Below, piece after piece: positions 24,109 through 36,564 of a stretch of DNA of 64,000 bases. The position numbers were made by a program, and so were the translations under genes. The DNA comes from Punctularia strigosozonata HHB-11173 SS5. Taxonomy: Eukaryota > Basidiomycota > Agaricomycetes > Corticiales > Punctulariaceae. The DNA lies in NCBI RefSeq assembly GCF_000264995.1, contig NW_006767434.1:162580-226579 (forward strand). The letters run 5' to 3'. The first letter of the stretch is position 1, and each line of letters starts with the position of its first letter. The notes under the pieces are model-generated. The model saw only the letters and a list, made by a program, of their open reading frames with translations, did not search any database and was not told the origin of the DNA.

Positions 24109-24130
24109 GTAGGTAGGTAGGTAGGTAGGG
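24109..24130 (+). repeat. (TAGG)n tetranucleotide repeat
   Basis: About five units of the same motif and orientation as 23502-23522. Confidence 0.9.
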
Positions 24131-24218
24131 AATGTATCCGATTCGCTGAGAGCTCATTCTCACGGCTTTCGACCACTTTCCACGCCACACAGCTCAAGCG
24201 AAGTACGAGTACATAGCC

Positions 24219-24668
24219 TTCTTAGGGACCTTGTGACACCATGCAACATGCTTGTGCTTTCAACTTTCCTTGGTTGTCTCCATCGTTCGTTCTCCACTTG
24301 TTCCCCATGGTGGATCAACGACTACACCTGACACTTGGCAACACGAGATTCAGTTATCGTCAGCGACCACGTTCCTCTCGTTCTCTTCGCTCAGAATCGC
24401 CGGCCGTGAGAAAGTGGGTCGCCGTTTAGCACTCTCGTGATCTCGTTTCTGAGACCAATGACCAGGTTTTTGATTACTTTTCTGCATCCACTCCGATTCG
24501 CTGGTCATCTCGCGAACAAGTCGACCCCTGTATTGCGAGTCCGAACATGCTTCTCCGGCTAAAGCTGCACCGAGCTATGATAGAAATACCAGGGGAGGCG
24601 GACTCGATCTCTCGGGGTGTCTCGACTCAGCTACTCTGCTTACAAAGATCTGAACGGACTTCAACACC
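24219..24668 (+). repeat. Duplicated upstream block, copy 2
   Basis: Counterpart of 20205-20665 in front of the second lipase gene, sharing gggaccttgtgac and gccgtgagaaagtgggtcgc. The two start codons are 4,003 bp apart. Confidence 0.8.
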
Positions 24669-27216
24669 ATGTTTCATGGAACCCTGCTTCGTGCGTTCAC
24701 TGCGATCGTGCTGTTTGTCGGGGTTGGCAATGCGGTATCCCTTGGACGCGCCGTCTTCCCTACGGTTACGCTGGACAAGGGGACATTCGTCGGTTTGGAC
24801 GAGGGAGCGGTGTACAAGTACCTGGGTATACCCTTTGCTCAGCCACCGTGAGTCTGAAACCCGGGACTGCCTCGATCCAGCTAAGATGACAATGTCTATA
24901 GGGTCGGGAACTTGCGTTTGCGTTTTCCCGTCGCGAATAGCCCATACACTGGGACGCATACCGCGAGCGTCTTCGGACCTGCGTGTCCGCAACAAGCTAC
25001 ACCGTTTCCCACAGAAAATCCGCTCATCACCGAGGCCCTAAAAAATATCAGCTCGCTCCTCTCGACTATTTCCACCGACTCTGAAGATTGTGGGTTTATT
25101 CGTGCTCATCACGTAGGCGGACAGGCATTCAGTTTAGCTACTTACGGCGCACTTCTGCCTTCATTCAGGCTTGACGATCAACGTGATCGTTCCGTCGAAT
25201 GCAACTCCAACCTCTAAGCTTCCGGTGGCCGCGGTATGTGCAGCCATCTCTCGTTGACGCCCATGCTCACTAATCCACGATACCTCAGTGGATCTATGGA
25301 GGTATGTCAGAACTTCCTCTTCTGATTACATTGGTCTGACGTTCATATAGGCGGGTTTCAGACAGGTTCTGCCGAGGTGTAAGGAAGACCGTCGAAGCTT
25401 AGAGCTGTGCTCATGCTACCTTTGCCTAAAGGTACGACGGAGGTTCCATAGTCGAACGTTCTATCGAGCTCGGAGAACCTGTCATCTACGTCAGCTTCAA
25501 CTACCGATTATCCGGTCAGATATTCTGGCTAGTCGCCTGCACATTTATTGATCGTCCTCCGTTAGCATTCGGCTTCCTCGGAGGTCAAGAGGTGAAGGAT
25601 GCAGGTTTAGGCAACCTGGGCCTGCAAGATCGTACGTCTCTCAAATTTACCGGCGTCGTGGATGAATAACTAATCGCATTCGAAAAAAGAGCGTTTGGCG
25701 CTGAAGTGGATCAATAGATACATATCTGCGTTCGGTACGTCGTTTCGCTGGCGCTCGACAAGTCGCTGGACTAATACAACCTAGGTGGTGACCCCGGTAC
25801 GACTCATCACTCGTTAGAATAGTGCGTCAACCACTTACTTTGCCGGGAAGACCGTAGATAAAGTCACCATGTGGGACCTGAAGCATTAACGGTGATGGGA
25901 TGCTGACGTAGCGATCTAGATGGGGAGAGAGTGCCGGCGCTATATCCGTAGCGCTGCACATGCTCACCAACGGCGGCAATACTGAGGGCCTCTTCCGTGG
26001 CGCGTTTATGGAGTCCGGAAGCCCCATTCCAGTCGGCGATATTACACGCGTGCAAGGTCTATATAACACGATCGTGGCCGAAACCGGGTGCAGAGGAGCA
26101 TCGGATACGTTGCAGTGTCTGCGCCAGGTTCCATACGCAACCCTCAAGGCGGCTATGGACAACTCACCCAACCTCTTCTCGTACCAGGTGCGTCAGCTTG
26201 GACAAATATTGGCTAGCAAAGTCACGTACAATCACCGAAATAGTCCCTGAACGAGGCTTATCTTCCTCGCGTCGACGGCAAGTTTTTGACGGACGACCCG
26301 CAGAAGCTGGTGCAAGCCGGCCGCGTTGCCGATATACCATTCGTGAGCGGTACGTATGAATCTCTTACTTGTGCGACAGCGGGCTGATGACCTTGACCGT
26401 CGCACCAGGCGACTGCGATGACGAAGGTCAGTGGTTGAGCCCGGCGATATCTGCTATCCTCCTCACGAAACGGATTCAGGCACCTTGTTCAGCGTGGCAT
26501 TATCGAATATCACGTCCGTCCCGTCCTCCGTGATCCGCTTATCGTTACTGAGCTCTGTTATATAGCACGGATCAGGAATTCAGAGATTACGTTGTCCAGA
26601 ATTACCTGCCCAAGATTTCGACCTCGGATCTCGCTGAGTTGCTCACGCTTTATCCATCGGATCCGACGCAAGGATCCCCTTTCGATACGGGTGCATTGAA
26701 TGCCTTGACTCCGCAATATAAGCGACTCGGTGAGGCAGCGTCTTCGGATGTAGTCCCGAGGGCGGACTTACGATTTGACCATCAGCTGCTCTGCAGGGCG
26801 ATTTCGTGTTCCAGGCTCCGCGTCGCTTCTTCTTGCAGCAGCGTTCTGCGAAGCAGAAGATCTGGTCTTTCTGTGAGCCTGATTCTCGAATCAGTTCGGT
26901 CATCGGTACTCATCACGTCGCATCAGTGAGTAAGCGTTTTAAATCCCTACCCGCCCTTGGCTCAGTCCACGGTTCGGACGTCTTCGATATCTATGGCACC
27001 GGCGAGATGCGGGACTATCTCATACATTTTGTCAATAACCTGAATCCTGACGGAAACACCGGAACCACGTTCAACTGGCCTCAGTATACGAACGACAGCC
27101 CTCAACTGTTGACGTTCCTCGACGACCTCGTCACGCTGCTGCAGATTACCCAAGACACTTACCGTGTCGACGGCATGAACTTGTTGACACAACTCGGCCT
27201 CGCCGATCCGGTATAA
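24669..27216 (+). CDS. Secreted carboxylesterase/lipase (type B, Candida rugosa-like), copy 2
   Basis: Tandem paralogue of the gene at 20666-23200. Exon 1 is the same length (24669-24847) and every later junction found in copy 1 has a counterpart here with intact phase, including the micro-exons near 25315, 25790 and 25855. It keeps a signal peptide (FTAIVLFVGVGNAVS), the nucleophile motif WGESAGA at about 25921, DCDDEGTLF at about 26410-26490 and the histidine in LGSVHGSDVF at about 26960. The C-terminus ends LLTQLGLADPV. One donor (GTGGGA at 25870) is weaker than its counterpart. Divergence is moderate and largely conservative, so both copies look functional and secreted. Substrates are unknown; differences near the N-terminal flap could alter specificity. 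Confidence 0.91.
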
Positions 27217-28174
27217 CACGCTTCAACTCCGTTTTCTGTTTATTGGTGTACAGAGAAGCAAATCATATTATTACTGAATTAACACGCACGAGGTCTGATT
27301 GCGAGATTAAGCTAACCTGGCGTCGTTCCAATGAGAACAAAATTGCGACGCGCAGGAATACATCTGCAGTCCGGCCAAGCGGATTGCGGCCGGTGCAAAG
27401 GGACGAGCTACCCGCACTCGCTCCCGGATAGGTAACCGATAGCCTAAATCGGGCGTATTATAATTACTCCAAACGCGAGCAGGCCGGGCCAGGTGGCGAG
27501 AGCTCGTCACTCAACGTCCACCTTTGTTTATCTCAACGCTCGACGATGCGCGCGCCCCCGCCGATATCGTTTTCCTTAAACTCGACGACGCTCGTCGTCC
27601 TCCCGACAACAAACACTGGGCTCACGCATAATCTTGTCGCGCAGATCACTCTGGAGGCCGGAGGGTACGCGTGTATGCGTCAGCACCGCGACGCGATCGC
27701 TGACTTGGGGCGCGCATATACGCAGTCCAAAGACCGTGGATGTGCTCGCGAGCTACTTCATCGCCCAAAACGAGATTGCGGTGAGGCAACGGGCGTAAAA
27801 AAAGCGAGATGTTCGCATCTCACTCCGTGCGCTCATTGTAGACTCTGATCCTCAAGCTGGTATCGGCGGACACGCACGAGCCCATACGTGCACCTCTGGT
27901 GGTGGAAGGCACACGATACAGGTTGCTGATAGGCGAGTCACCGGCGGCTTATGGGAAAGAAAGAACATCTGTTCAAACATGCATGCGCATATAGCCAACA
28001 AACGATGGGCGTATGGTAAGACACTACGCCTTGCGTGGGGGCATGATCGGCTGGTCACATGCGAGCGCAAGTGGACGTTTACCTTCAGCTGCACGCCGCA
28101 TCTCGACAGATAGATCCTTTCAAATAGCGCAACTCCTCTCGATGCCGATGATCATATAATCTGTGACGCCCGGT
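27217..28174. other. Intergenic, no gene recognised
   Basis: Nearly 1 kb downstream of the second lipase gene. A 100-codon plus frame (27546-27848) is open but has no motif and no splice-supported extension. Confidence 0.45.
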
Positions 28175-29091
28175 TCAGGACCGCAACAGCCCGCTGATCC
28201 TAGCGATAGACGACGGATGAGACGAGCGCGAGAGAAAGAAAGGAATCAGGACGTACCCTGACTGCCACGACCCGCTGCTGGCGGTGCAATCCCCGCCGAG
28301 GGTGAGCCCAGGCGCGAGACAGTCGCTCACGATCGCGCTCGCCGAGTTGGCCAGCCCGTCCCAGCAGTATTCGATCTCGGCCTTGTCCGCGCGTGTGTTG
28401 CCGAGTGCGGCGCGGCAGGTGCTGAAGTCGATGATGATCGGGTTCGGGAAGCCGGTGCCTTGAACGAATGTCGGGCCTGCGTTTTTTTTTTTTGGATTTT
28501 GGATTTGACATGTCATATCGATGTGTCAACCAAGAGAGAGACGTACCGATGAGGGAAGGCATGTTACGTAGAACTTGTACGAGGGTCTCGCAGTCGGACG
28601 TCGTCGGTGCGGGATCGACAGTGGAGAACGTCTGGCATGACACGGCGCCTACGGGTGTCAGCATCGGTCTCAGTAATGTCTTACATACGTGAACGCGGAG
28701 GGTTCGAGGAACTTACAGCTCTGGCCGCACTGGCAGATATTGGGGTGCGCGCATTCGGAGACGCTGTCACGCTCCGCCAGGGGTCCAAGAGAGCGCCGCG
28801 CGGTTGTCAGGCGCGAGCCAAGGTGGCGCGCGAGGACCGAGTGCTGGATGTCGACCGGCGCGGGGGACGGGACGTGGCCGTGATCGCAGCTCGGGATGGT
28901 GATGTTCACGATGTGTGAGTGGACTTTCACGGCTTCGGTGACCAGAACCGTCTCACTACAGCCTGTCAGGTGCATCGTTAGATGGTAGAGACGTGATGGA
29001 TATGACTGGCGAACGTACCGTCCCCTATATATGCACGTGCATTGAGGAGAACATGTGAGAGCACACTGAAGAGCGCGAGCAGGCGAAGCAT
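28175..29091 (-). CDS. Small secreted cysteine-rich protein
   Basis: Five exons (29091-29019, 28962-28717, 28648-28547, 28476-28257, 28199-28175) give 221 residues in phase. It begins with a signal peptide (LLALFSVLSHVLLNARA). The mature part has about eleven cysteines in a patterned order, including CAHPNICQCGQSCAVSCQTF and later DCETLVQVL, CRAALGN, YCWDGLA, SDCLAPG and GGDCTASS. No enzyme motif is visible. Secreted, small and Cys-rich proteins of this type are often surface or effector-like in fungi, but that is inference. The last intron (28256-28200) is 57 nt and in-frame, so retention would insert 19 residues and keep the same C-terminus. I do not recognise the family. Confidence 0.72.
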
Positions 29092-30132
29092 GGTCGTCGA
29101 CTTGGGTATCGCGGATATGCGTCTGAGCTTTTTATGTCAATTGACAGTAGGCGGAAGAGATATTTCGAAACGTGTGTTCTTGGTGACTGATGGAGCGAGC
29201 CCTCACGTTGGTTCGACATGGGAGTCAGGTGGTGACAGCGCAGAGGACGTTGAGACAATCGAGGCATTTCTCTCATGAACCTGGAAGCGGCGGACGGGCG
29301 TACGGACACAGGAGGCACTACGAGCTGGCGCGTTGTGATCTGATATCATCGAGGGTAGTACGTTTGGGGCCCGAGGATGGAGGCATCCAGGTCGAAACGC
29401 AGAGAGCGTCTTCGACGGCTGATTGTATAGAATGATATAATCCTGTTTCTTCATTGCTCGGTGGCAAGATACTGCATCGAGAAGATGCTGCGGCCCTTGC
29501 TCGTGTCGTTGGCAGGCGTGAGATAGGACGGGGGCAAGACATGCTCGTAGTTATTGAAACGCACACATGGATGCTGCGATCTTGCAGATTTGCGCGGAGA
29601 CGGGAAGAAAAGGCGGTGGATAAGCACGCGATTGTCATGCATGCCGATGCCAGTTCATATTCGCATATCCTGAGAGCGTGTATCAAGTTGGTCTCAGTCC
29701 AAGAGGGTATATCACCGTATACATCATCACATACGGATATGTCTTGGATCAAGGAAGCCATAGGGTAGCAGAGAGAGATATACAAAGCCTCAGGTGCGAC
29801 CTCGTGCATTCAGTCACAGAGCGATACTGCATATTGAGTCACTGTCAAGTATAGGATCAGAGCACATTGCCAGCCACTCAGTCCGTGGCTGATGCTCGAG
29901 CGCAACCACGTATGATATGAGAGCCAGAATGTCGTCGATTTCTTGGCGCAAGGTGCAGTATGTAGGCTCATCGTGTTCAATGTCCACGATGTGGTCGTCG
30001 TGGATGATGGTCGGGAGCAACGTGGAATTAGGCGCCGGCTGCGCCACGCGCCCTGCCCCGCGCTCTCCTCCGGCTTCCACCACCTCCGGTTCGCTTGCTC
30101 GACGTTCCGCGATCCCGGGGACACCGCGAACG
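29092..30132. other. Intergenic with unexplained minus-strand frames
   Basis: About 1 kb upstream of both the secreted-protein gene (minus) and MSP1 (plus), so it should hold both promoters. Minus-strand frames at 30164-29814 (116 codons) and 29809-29318 (163 codons) look somewhat protein-like (IIHDDHIVDIEHDEPTYCTL, for example) but show no known motif, and the first overlaps MSP1 exon 1. I leave them unassigned. Confidence 0.35.
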
Positions 30133-31913
30133 ATGGCGATATCCGCCCAAACCAAGCGGACCATAGTAGACGGTAAGGTGATTCCCCATGCGTATGTTCA
30201 GACGCTCACGTTGTCTCCTCCGTTAGTCGCGCTCTTCCTGGCCTCGCAGGTTCGTTCGCGGCCGTGCCCACCCGTTGTCGATACTTACGCATAATGAACA
30301 TGCAAGGCAGCGCTGTACTACACAGTGCGATGGGTTTTATATCCGTCTGCTGACGTACCGAAGGTGAAGGCGAAGAACCTCGATCTACTCAAGAGCCGCG
30401 GAAACGGCAAGCTCAAGCTCGACGAGCACGAGAGTGCGTCGCCATCGCCATTCATCTTTTGAAAGTTCCATACCTGACCCATGGGGCTGGTAGAGATTAT
30501 TGCGGCGGAGGTTATTCACCCAGACGACATCAACGTTCGGTTCTCTGGTATGGCTACCTACTCCGCCGTCCTCCACGAGCATTCTAGCTAACGTCGTTGG
30601 GCAGACATTGGTGGACTGGACCCAATCATATCCTCTCTTCGCGAATCCATCATATACCCCCTTCTCTACCCTCACCTCTTCCCGACCACCTCCCTTCTCT
30701 CCGCTCCTAAAGGTACCCGTCCCCGCCGTTCCCTCCACCCCCATCATGGCACTCACCGATTCACCTCACAGGCGTCCTCCTCTTTGGCCCACCCGGGTGC
30801 GGCAAGACGATGCTGGCCCGTGCGCTCGCAAAGGAATCTTCAGCGACCTTCATCAACGTCGCCGCCTCCACGCTGTCCTCCAAGTGGTACGGCGAGTCGA
30901 ACAAGCTCGTCGCCGCCCTCTTCGCGCTCGCGCGAAAGACGCAGCCGGCGATCATCTTCATCGACGAGATTGACAGCTTTCTTCGTGAGCGCTCCCGTGG
31001 CGACCACGAGGTGACGGGTATGGTCAAGGCCGAATTCATGACGTGCGTTGTTACCTCCAACCTCCTTCCGTCCCATACATTTGGTTTTGCTCCGCATTTA
31101 ACTCTCAATTATCATCGATGCTGATGGCGATGTTGGCAAACAGGCTCTGGGACGGCCTCACGTCCGCGACGGACCGCATCGTGGTCCTCGGCGCAACCAA
31201 CCGCCCGGGCGACATCGACGCCGCCTTCCTCCGCCGCATGCCCAAACGCTTCGGGATCAACCTCCCCGACGCCGACCAACGCGAAAAGATCCTCCGGCTT
31301 GTGCGCTCGTCCTTCCCCGTCCCCGTACACCCTCGCTGACACCGGACAGATGCTGCACGACACCCCGCTCGCACCCTCCCTCTCCCTCCGCGCACTCGCC
31401 GAGCGCGCAGAGGGCCTTTCCGGCTCGGACCTCAAAGAACTCTGCCGCGCCGCGGCTATGATCGCCGTCCGCGAGCGCATGGCCGCGCTCGAGGCCGAGC
31501 TCACCTCACATCCGCACGACGCGCCTTCCTCCTTCGCGCCCACCCACCCCGCCTACTTCGAGGATGCGAAAGCCGCACATCACAACGATAGCAAGGGCGC
31601 GGGGGCGAGCGACGAAGCGATTAGGGCGGCGCTGGCGCGCGACGGCGCGGCGGAGTCGTTTGCGGCGCTTCGCCCGCTCACGATGGACGACTTCGTCCGC
31701 GCGGGCGAGCAGTTCCTCGCGACGATGTCGAGCGGGGGTACGAACGCGTCTGCGCTGCATTCGGGGGGCGGTGTGGACGACGTGGACGACGTCCCGGCGG
31801 CGGCGGATAGGAGTGGGGCGAGTGCGTACGTGGACGCCGAGGATCGGTCAAGGATAGATGACGTGCCGGGGGAGGAGCTTCAAGCTGAGGAGAAGGAGCA
31901 TGTGTTGGATTGA
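30133..31913 (+). CDS. MSP1: Outer mitochondrial membrane AAA ATPase Msp1/ATAD1
   Basis: Eight exons (30133-30172, 30227-30249, 30307-30433, 30494-30547, 30605-30712, 30772-31042, 31144-31300, 31350-31913) give 447 residues in phase. Family role: it extracts mislocalised tail-anchored proteins from the outer mitochondrial and peroxisomal membranes. A transmembrane helix lies at residues 14-33 ([20 protein letters not shown], built from three exons), then the linker KLKLDEHE, the AAA domain with [20 protein letters not shown], Walker A GPPGCGKT (about 123-130), pore loop KWYGES, Walker B IIFIDEID (about 178-185), and the arginine finger region [11 protein letters not shown]. The last exon carries the lid domain ([14 protein letters not shown]) and an acidic tail about 100 residues longer than in yeast Msp1. 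The stop lies 182 bp from the convergent RPAP1 stop. Confidence 0.94.
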
Positions 31914-32095
31914 TTATCGTATATAGATCGCTCCGCCGTTGTATGAACGGTTAGATTATTACGCTTTGAATAATGTGCGATAGCACCCCTCACCGCGCTC
32001 TTCTTCAAGAGTGACCAGAACACCGAAAAGCGGTCTCTTGCGTCGAATATACTGTACATTATGCTTGTCAGGATCTATGCGGTACTGTATGTCAT

Positions 32096-35000
32096 CTATC
32101 CCTCCAACAATGGCGCCACGCGCCCCATCATCTCCTCTCCAGCCACCCGTTTCACGAACTGCAACCTCGCGCGGGCCATCTCGTCTCCCAGCTCTCCAAG
32201 GCAGTCCGGGGGGAGGAGAGCCGCGCCCTCGCCCGCCCGCCTTTGTGTGTAGCGCACGACCTCTCGCACCGTCGCATGGTCCGCCTGGCCCAGCACCGCG
32301 CGAAGCAGCTTCTCCGCGCGCTCGTCCCCACCTCCCTCCGCCTCTTCCCCGCGCAAGTCGGGCCACACGCTGGCCGATACGTGATGTACCGCAATGAGGC
32401 GCAAAAATCCGTCCTCCATCAGTCGCCCGCCGAGAAGCGCACGAAGGTACGCCGCGAGCACCTGCGGGTCGCGCTCAACGGGGTAGAGGAACTCGCGGAT
32501 GTTCCCTGTCGGAACATCACCCGGTAGCGTGCGTACGGTCCGCAACGCGTGTGCATAGTCGGCCCATAGGAGCCGGCGATAGTCGACCGCGTAGCGCGTG
32601 GACAAGGGCGGAAGGAGCAGGCGCGCGAAGAGCGGATGGCCGAAGGAGACGGCGTCGTAGAGCGCGACAAAATCGGTGTAAAACTGGAAGAACGGCACGG
32701 CCGGGCCCAGGAAGCGAGCCGCGACAGCCTCCAGCGCATCGTCCTCACCAGCTAGGGCGTTAGAACCGGAGGCGGCGGAGAGCGAGTGCGACGCGAGCAC
32801 GTCCGTCATGAGTTGGCCCACGGCCGGGTCCCGGTACACCTCTCCGTCTGCATCCTGTGCTTGTTGCCCATGCTCGAGCATGAACACCTTCATGCACCCG
32901 AACACGACCTCGTCCCGGCTCGGCGCAAACTGCGGCAACGAATGCTTGAGCAACACAGCGCGCGCCGCGTTGGTGAGCACGAGCACCGCGCGGACGACTT
33001 CGACCTCGGACGTGTCCCATGTGCCAGGAAGGGAGCGCATGACGTCGGAGGTACCAGAACGGAGGAGGTGGTCAAGTGGGTGGAACAACCAGTCGCGAGG
33101 GAGTGGAAGGCCGACGACAGGCGTCGAAGTCGAGCCTGCGACGCGCCGATGTACCGATCGAGGGAGGCGCAGCGTAGTGGCGAGCCCAATCGACTCCGGT
33201 GTCGGCGCTAGTGGGGAAATGTACAGTTCATCAGTGGGCCACCTGCGCGCTGCGGCTACGAGCAGCGGCGCGATCGCCACTACGCCACGCGGTGCCCAGA
33301 CGGCGGGCGGTGCAGCCCAGCCCTGCGCGCGGGCGAGATCTTCGGTGACGAGGGCAGTCAAGTCCGCGATGATACCCTCCGCTGCGGCTTCATCGCCTGG
33401 TAATTGGCGAGCGGCGATCGCCAGCGCCTGTGCAAACCAGACGTCCGATGTGGAGGTGGGCAGCCATCGCGACACGCGGAGGTACATGCTCAGGAGGGCC
33501 GATAGCGGCCGCAGGAGCGGGAGAAGGGATGGATGGTCATCGTCCAGGTCGTGGATTCGCGCCCAAATCGGGTGCACAACAACCCTAGCGCATAGACTCG
33601 ATAGACTGTTGAATGGTAGCGCAAACGGCGGTGCGGAAGGTCGAGGACCATCGTCGCGGCGGGCGGGAAGACAGACCAACCATAACCGAGCTGCGGCGGC
33701 GAGCGTGGCGGCGTGTCTTGAGATCTCATCCGCCGCGTCCGTCCATGCGCGCGCGTCCTGGGCGGAATGCAACAGGTGATCAATATGCTCTAGCGCCTTA
33801 TTCACCACGATAGTCTCTGGGCCCGCCTCAAAACCAATCCGCAGGGCCGCTGCCGCCTCCGTTCGCTCCGTCTCTCCCGCCTTCACCGCGTTCACTCGCG
33901 CGCCCTCAAGCCACGCCGCGAGCGCGTTCCACACAGAGCTCCATGTATCCTCTCCGATGGGTGATGCGGATGCGGACAGCGCGGTGTTCAGCTCGAGGAG
34001 ATCCGCCCCCCAGCCCCATCCTACCACCTGCGACCATCGGAGGTCGTGCGCGGGCGTTGTTCGGTGCGGGTCGCGAGCACACACCATCCACACCTCAAGC
34101 GCACGTGCATATGCGGCGACAAGCTGCGCGTCGCCCATGCTAGGATGTCCGGCGAGGAAGAGTACGTGCTGCCCTAGGCGAGCGAGCGGCTCTGCTGCGG
34201 TCGCAGTGACGCTGGCGTACAATCCGTAGGATGCGAGCGCGGTGTAAAAGCGGAGGGTGCCTGCTGCCAAGGAGGTGGCAAGGGAAGGACCGTGAGGGGA
34301 GGCAGGTGGGAGTACGGCGAGGAAGCGGAGGAGCGCGTCGGCGGGCTCAACGAGCGCGTTCGCGTTTTGGCGGCTGGAGGATGCGAGGATAGTGAGGAGA
34401 CGCAGAGCGGCGGGATCTGGGGCGTCTTGGGCGGATTCTGAGGATGGTGAACTTGACGATGATGAGAGGGAGTCGGCGAGTAGGAAGACACGCATGAGGT
34501 TTGGTACGAGGTTTGGCGTGCTCACAATAGCGGACGCCATCTCGTTCGAGTGCTGCGCGAGACGGTGCAGGACGGCAAGAATTTGGTGGAGCGATGTGCG
34601 GGGAAGCTCACCGGCGCCAAGCGCATCCGCAAATCGAGGGAAAATGCGGTCGATCGGGAGCGACGCGAGTATGTCCGATGTCTTCGAGTCAGCCTCGTCT
34701 GAGGGAGACGCGGCGGGATCCGAAGGAGGCGAGGGTCGTTGGAGCTCTATTCCCTCAACGTTTGCATGACGAGGCTCCCAGTCGACGATGCATGCCCACA
34801 TGAGCTCTACTGCCCGCGCGCCGAGCCCACCGCGGGCATCGAGCGCGTCCGTCGCGGCCGACAATATCTGTCCACGAAGCGCTTCTTCCTTTCCGTCCAG
34901 TGCACTCATGAGACCGATCTCATCGTCATCCTTCTCTGTTCCCGCCTCCTTCCTGTGTTCCCGACGTCGCCGCATGCGCCCGAGACGACCGACGACGCCC

Positions 35001-36291
35001 GTCAGGAGGGACAGCATCGCACCACGCTGCGCCCCGACCGTCGAGCGGGTGAGCAGTAGTGCGTCAGCAAGGGTATAGCCGGCGTGGGCGCCCTCAGCGT
35101 GGTGATGCAGGCCGAGATGAGTCGGAAGAGTAGCGGTGAGGGCGGGTGCGATTGGCGCGCCGCGCAGATCGAATCGCGGTCCAGCCGCTGTAGAGTCTGC
35201 GGCTTCCGTTGAAGGGAGGGTGGAGGTGGAGGTGATCCATTCGAGTGAGGGATCGTGCGCGGGGGCGGAGGGGAAGAATCGCCGGCGAATGTCCTCGGGC
35301 GTGCCTTCCTGCGCGTCGCCTTGCGGTCCGGAGGGTGTGGGATCCTGGGCGGAGGCGGGTAAGGCGCGCCCCTTCCATGTGCCAAGGGAGACGGCGTCGG
35401 CGTCGTCCGCACTCGGCGGGGGCAACGCCAGTGCGCGTTTGCGAGGCGAGGGCGGCGCGGAGTCGTATACGTGCACGTCGCCGGGCTGAAGGTCGGCGAA
35501 CCGCAGCTTGCGGTCCGCGCGGCTCGGAGGGCGGGTGAAGCTGCCGCTTCCTCGACGGGAGAGGGCGGAGCGCGTGGGCGACTTAGGGAGTGGGGATAAG
35601 GGTGCCGTGGAGTGCGGCGGAGGGGTCGTCGGTCTGCTGGAGGGGGAAGGGTCGGATTTGTCTTGTTCTTGCGTTGGAGCAGATTCGACAACAGTTGCTG
35701 GCGCGGCGGATGGCTCTACATATTTCCAATGTCAGGTAGGCGGGTGCAGAGTAGGATGTATGCGCTCGTACTTTCGGTTTGTCCTTGTTCTTGATCCTGA
35801 GCTGCCTGCCGCCGCGCCCGCGCTCGGAGAAGGATATCGCCAATGTTCGCGCCAAAGCGTTGCAGAATGTCCTCTACCTCCGCCGCGCGCTCTTCTGTCG
35901 ACATCTTCAGTACCCGGCGCTCGTTCTCCTCACTGATTTGGTCTCGCCAGTTGCGCTCCTCCTTGCCTTCCACATCGTCTCCATTTCCATCTTTGTCGCT
36001 CGCAAGTTTGGTCGGTTCGGATACGAGTCCTGCAGGCTTGACCGGCTGCGAGAGCGTGTGGCTTGGTTTGATGATGGGGACCTGGCGAGAGATCGAAGGG
36101 GTTGTAGATGAAGCTTGTCGACGGGCTTGCTCCTCTCGTGCGCGCGCAAAGGCGCTTTTCGACCGGTGTTGGACCGACGGGAAGCCACTTTTGGCTTGAC
36201 CGGCGTCTCCATCAGCGGCGGCGGGCGCGCGGGGCGCAGATGACGGTTTTCGTTCGAGGACCGAACCAACGAGTGATGGCGATTGGAACAT
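32096..36291 (-). CDS. RPAP1: RNA polymerase II-associated protein 1 (RPAP1/Rba50)
   Basis: Two exons (36291-35772 and 35715-32096) give 1,379 residues, close to animal RPAP1 length. Family role: an assembly and nuclear-import factor for RNA polymerase II. The N-terminal domain is clear at residues 119-158 (SEENERRVLKMSTEERAAEV, then ILQRFGANIGDILLRAR). The RPAP1 C-type domain follows at about 355-420 (RFDLRGAPIAP, THLGLHHHAEGAHAGYTL, ADALLLTRSTVGAQRGAML). The remaining 950 residues are helical and repeat-like, as in the family. The start was set at ATG 36291, giving MFQSPSLVGSVLERKP, which matches the usual opening of the family; an in-frame ATG 45 nt upstream is possible. The single intron is 56 nt. 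It is convergent with MSP1. Confidence 0.94.
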
Positions 36292-36564
36292 AGCGACGAT
36301 TTTCGTGTAGTCGGGATATAGTCCGAACACCAGCACAGATTATTTGGGCATACGGGAAAGTCAAATGTAGAGTACAAGAGCAAGTTACTGAGGAAGATTA
36401 GCCGAGACAGAAATCTAACCGTTTTGCTGGTGGACGTCGGCCACAAAACGAATGCGCCCTTAGACGCCCGGTAAGCGCGCACATAATCTCATCAGTCGCT
36501 GCAATGGCTGGCTATCACTGAGAATATGCATGCAGAACTAAAACATTTGAGAGCAAGAGAGAAT

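Noticed and set aside
23502-24130. Possible internal telomere repeat
   Set aside because: The unit is TAGG rather than TTAGGG and the arrays are only about 20 bp long.
29318-29809. 163-codon minus-strand frame
   Set aside because: Could not be joined to the neighbouring frame at 29814-30164 by a sound intron, and no family motif was recognised.
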